Source: Streptacidiphilus sp. P02-A3a
GTDB taxonomy: Bacteria; Actinomycetota; Actinomycetes; Streptomycetales; Streptomycetaceae
Assembly (NCBI RefSeq): GCF_014084105.1
Contig: NZ_CP048289.1
Coordinates: 5,775,922 to 5,839,921, forward strand
Direction of reading: 5' to 3'
DNA length: 64,000 bases
The first letter of the stretch is position 1; every line of letters starts with the position of its first letter. This document shows, piece by piece, positions 62,710 to 64,000 of the stretch. The notes beneath the pieces are model-generated. The model was not told the origin of the DNA. It did no database searches and saw only the letters and a list, made by a program, of their open reading frames with translations. The position numbers were made by a program, and so were the translations under genes.

Positions 62710-63576
62710 GTGGAGATCTTGACGTACACGGCATTCAGCACCGATCCCGCCGGGGGGAACCCGGCCGGGGTGGTGCTCGACGCGAGCGGTCTGGACGACG
62801 CGGCCATGCTGGCGGCGGCGGCGCGGGTCGGCTTCTCCGAGACGGCCTTCGTACTGCCGGGCGAGGACGGCCAGTTGGACGTCCGCTACTTCAGTCCGCT
62901 GGCCGAGGTGCCGTTCTGCGGGCATGCCACCATCGCCCTGGCGGTCGCCTGGGCGCACCGGTACGGCGTGGGCGGGCTGCGGCTGCGGACCAAGGCCGGA
63001 CCGGTGGCCGTGGCCACCGCCGGGGCCGACGACGGCACGGTGGCGGCGACCCTGGTCAGCGTGCCGCCGCGGACCCGGCCGCTGGCCGGGCCCGAGCTGG
63101 CCGAACTGCTGGCCGCGCTGCGCTGGTCGGCGGACGACCTCGATCCGGCGCTGCCGCCGCGGGTGGCCTACGCCGGGGCGTGGCATCCGGTGATCGCCGC
63201 CGCCGGCCGGGAGCGGCTGGCCGCGCTGGACTACGACCTGCCCGCGCTGGCCGAGCTGATGCGGCGGGCCGACTGGACCACGATCGACCTGGTGTGGCGG
63301 GAGTCGGAGACGGTGTTCCACGCGCGGAACCCGTTCCCGCCCGGCGGTGTGGTCGAGGACCCGGCGACGGGTGCGGCGGCCGCGGCCTTCGGCGGGTACC
63401 TGCGGGAGCTGGGGCTGGTCGCCACCCCGGCAGAGCTGACCGTGTTCCAGGGACAGGACCTCGGCCGCCCGAGCACCATCGGGGTGGGTGTCCCGACCGA
63501 GCCGGGCAGCGGGATCTCGGTCACCGGTGTGGCCGTGCCGCTGCCTCCCGGCCGCCTCGCCGGGGGCGCGTCCTAG
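62710..63576 (+). CDS. PhzF-family isomerase/epimerase-like enzyme
   Basis: 288 residues of the PhzF family: MEILTYTAFSTDPAGGNPAGVVLDASGLDDAAMLAAAARVGFSETAFVLPG with the catalytic Glu in FSETAFV, then FSPLAEVPFCGHATIALAVA and ARNPFPPGGVVEDPATGAAAAAFGGYL. PhzF acts in phenazine synthesis, but most members lie outside such clusters and their substrate is unknown; no phenazine genes are near. TACCGT (62699-62704) ends five bases before the GTG, so the mRNA may be leaderless. The 3' end overlaps the STAS gene by four bases. Confidence 0.9.
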   Translation: MEILTYTAFSTDPAGGNPAGVVLDASGLDDAAMLAAAARVGFSETAFVLPGEDGQLDVRYFSPLAEVPFCGHATIALAVAWAHRYGVGGLRLRTKAGPVAVATAGADDGTVAATLVSVPPRTRPLAGPELAELLAALRWSADDLDPALPPRVAYAGAWHPVIAAAGRERLAALDYDLPALAELMRRADWTTIDLVWRESETVFHARNPFPPGGVVEDPATGAAAAAFGGYLRELGLVATPAELTVFQGQDLGRPSTIGVGVPTEPGSGISVTGVAVPLPPGRLAGGAS

Positions 63577-63980
63577 AAGGTCTGGAGCGACTCGTCGTCG
63601 GTGTCGAGCGGGCGCAGCAGGATGCCGGGGCGGATCCGCGCCAGCTCCGCGACCGCCTGGGCCACGGTCGGGCGGATCGGCAGCACCCGGCTCAGTCCGG
63701 TGCTGCGGAACCGCCGCAGCACCGCCTCCTGCTGGGTGACCACCACCAGCGCGCCGCGCTGGGCCCGGACCCGTTTCCGGCAGGCGACGAGCACGCCGAG
63801 GCCGGTGGGGTCCAGCGCGGTGGTCGGCCGCAGGTCGACGATCACCAGGTACTGCCCGTGGTCGACGCGTCCGTTCAGCACCTCGCGCAGCCTGGGCGCG
63901 CGGTAGACGTCGACCTCGCCGACGACTCTGACCACCGCGACTTCGGCGGAGAGCTGCGCGTGGGTGACGCTGAAGTCCAT
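63573..63980 (-). CDS. STAS-domain anti-sigma factor antagonist
   Basis: 135 residues with one STAS domain: AEVAVVRVVGEVDVYRAPRLREVLNGRVDHGQYLVIVDLRPTTALDPTGLGVLVACRKRVRAQRGALVVVTQQEAVLRRFRSTGLSRVLPI. The phosphorylation loop reads DPTGLG instead of the usual DS(S/T)GLG, so the first Ser is replaced by Pro and only the Thr remains. This form is common in streptomycete paralogues and may not respond to RsbW-type kinases in the classical way. It could partner the SpoIIE-type phosphatase encoded at 21.4 kb, but there is no direct link. Confidence 0.88.
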   Translation of the reverse strand: MDFSVTHAQLSAEVAVVRVVGEVDVYRAPRLREVLNGRVDHGQYLVIVDLRPTTALDPTGLGVLVACRKRVRAQRGALVVVTQQEAVLRRFRSTGLSRVLPIRPTVAQAVAELARIRPGILLRPLDTDDESLQTF

Positions 63981-64000
63981 CGGGGGCCCCGTTCGCCGTG

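Overview
The window is about 73% GC with strong GC bias at third codon positions, many GTG starts, Tat-type and lipobox signals and many leaderless promoters. This points to a linear-chromosome actinomycete of the Streptomycetaceae (Streptomyces, Kitasatospora or Streptacidiphilus). Two features fit chromosomal core or semi-core DNA: housekeeping genes (gltX, lpdA, lepB, tdh-kbl), and the absence of any integrase, transposase, phage capsid or terminase gene.

Layout. 1-9.6 kb: the 3' part of a UvrA-like ABC protein, a SAV2177-type methyltransferase, an empty 0.8 kb gap, small membrane/GNAT/secreted genes, then the threonine-degradation pair tdh-kbl with a LysR gene. 9.6-19.4 kb: gltX, an ArsR-SRPBCC fusion regulator with a textbook operator, a HutC-type GntR regulator next to a fused Fe(II)/2OG-dioxygenase plus HD-oxygenase (probable organophosphonate catabolism), a DUF1707 protein, a Tat-exported cholesterol-oxidase-like flavoprotein, a lipoprotein, and an EamA permease divergent from an RpiR regulator. 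19.4-31.7 kb: GNAT, SpoIIE-type phosphatase, lpdA, a VOC protein, a P-type ATPase fragment, ArsR, an LCP wall-polymer ligase, a four-gene envelope module (two ferritin-like proteins, a cupredoxin, a membrane protein) and a zinc alcohol dehydrogenase.

31.9-51.4 kb: a complete contractile injection system (CIS) locus of the Streptomyces type. It holds an atypical LuxR regulator, the cap protein and AAA ATPase, a divergently oriented membrane protein with a peptidoglycan-binding-like motif, then sheath, tube, assembly proteins, a 1165-residue Pro/Ala-rich protein, a second tube-like protein, LysM hub, VgrG-like spike, gp25, baseplate J, tail protein I, and a zinc-ribbon membrane protein. A strong hairpin ends the run. 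No tail-fibre or lysis gene is seen, which fits a cytoplasmic rather than secreted particle.

51.4-64 kb: a small membrane peptide, an EamA transporter behind a short leader ORF, a dimethylformamidase-like protein, a P-loop kinase, an MFS pump with divergent AraC regulator, and a VOC protein. These are followed by a truncated threonyl-tRNA synthetase behind a Thr-codon attenuator, an NmtR-like Ni/Co sensor, signal peptidase I, an FhuF-like [2Fe-2S] protein, a HemK-type methyltransferase behind a structured leader, a PhzF-family enzyme and a STAS anti-anti-sigma factor.

The most rewarding items are the CIS locus with its unassigned proteins, the threonine attenuator with all four pairing segments visible, the dioxygenase-HD fusion with a HutC-like operator, and the structured leader before the glutamine-N5 methyltransferase paralogue.
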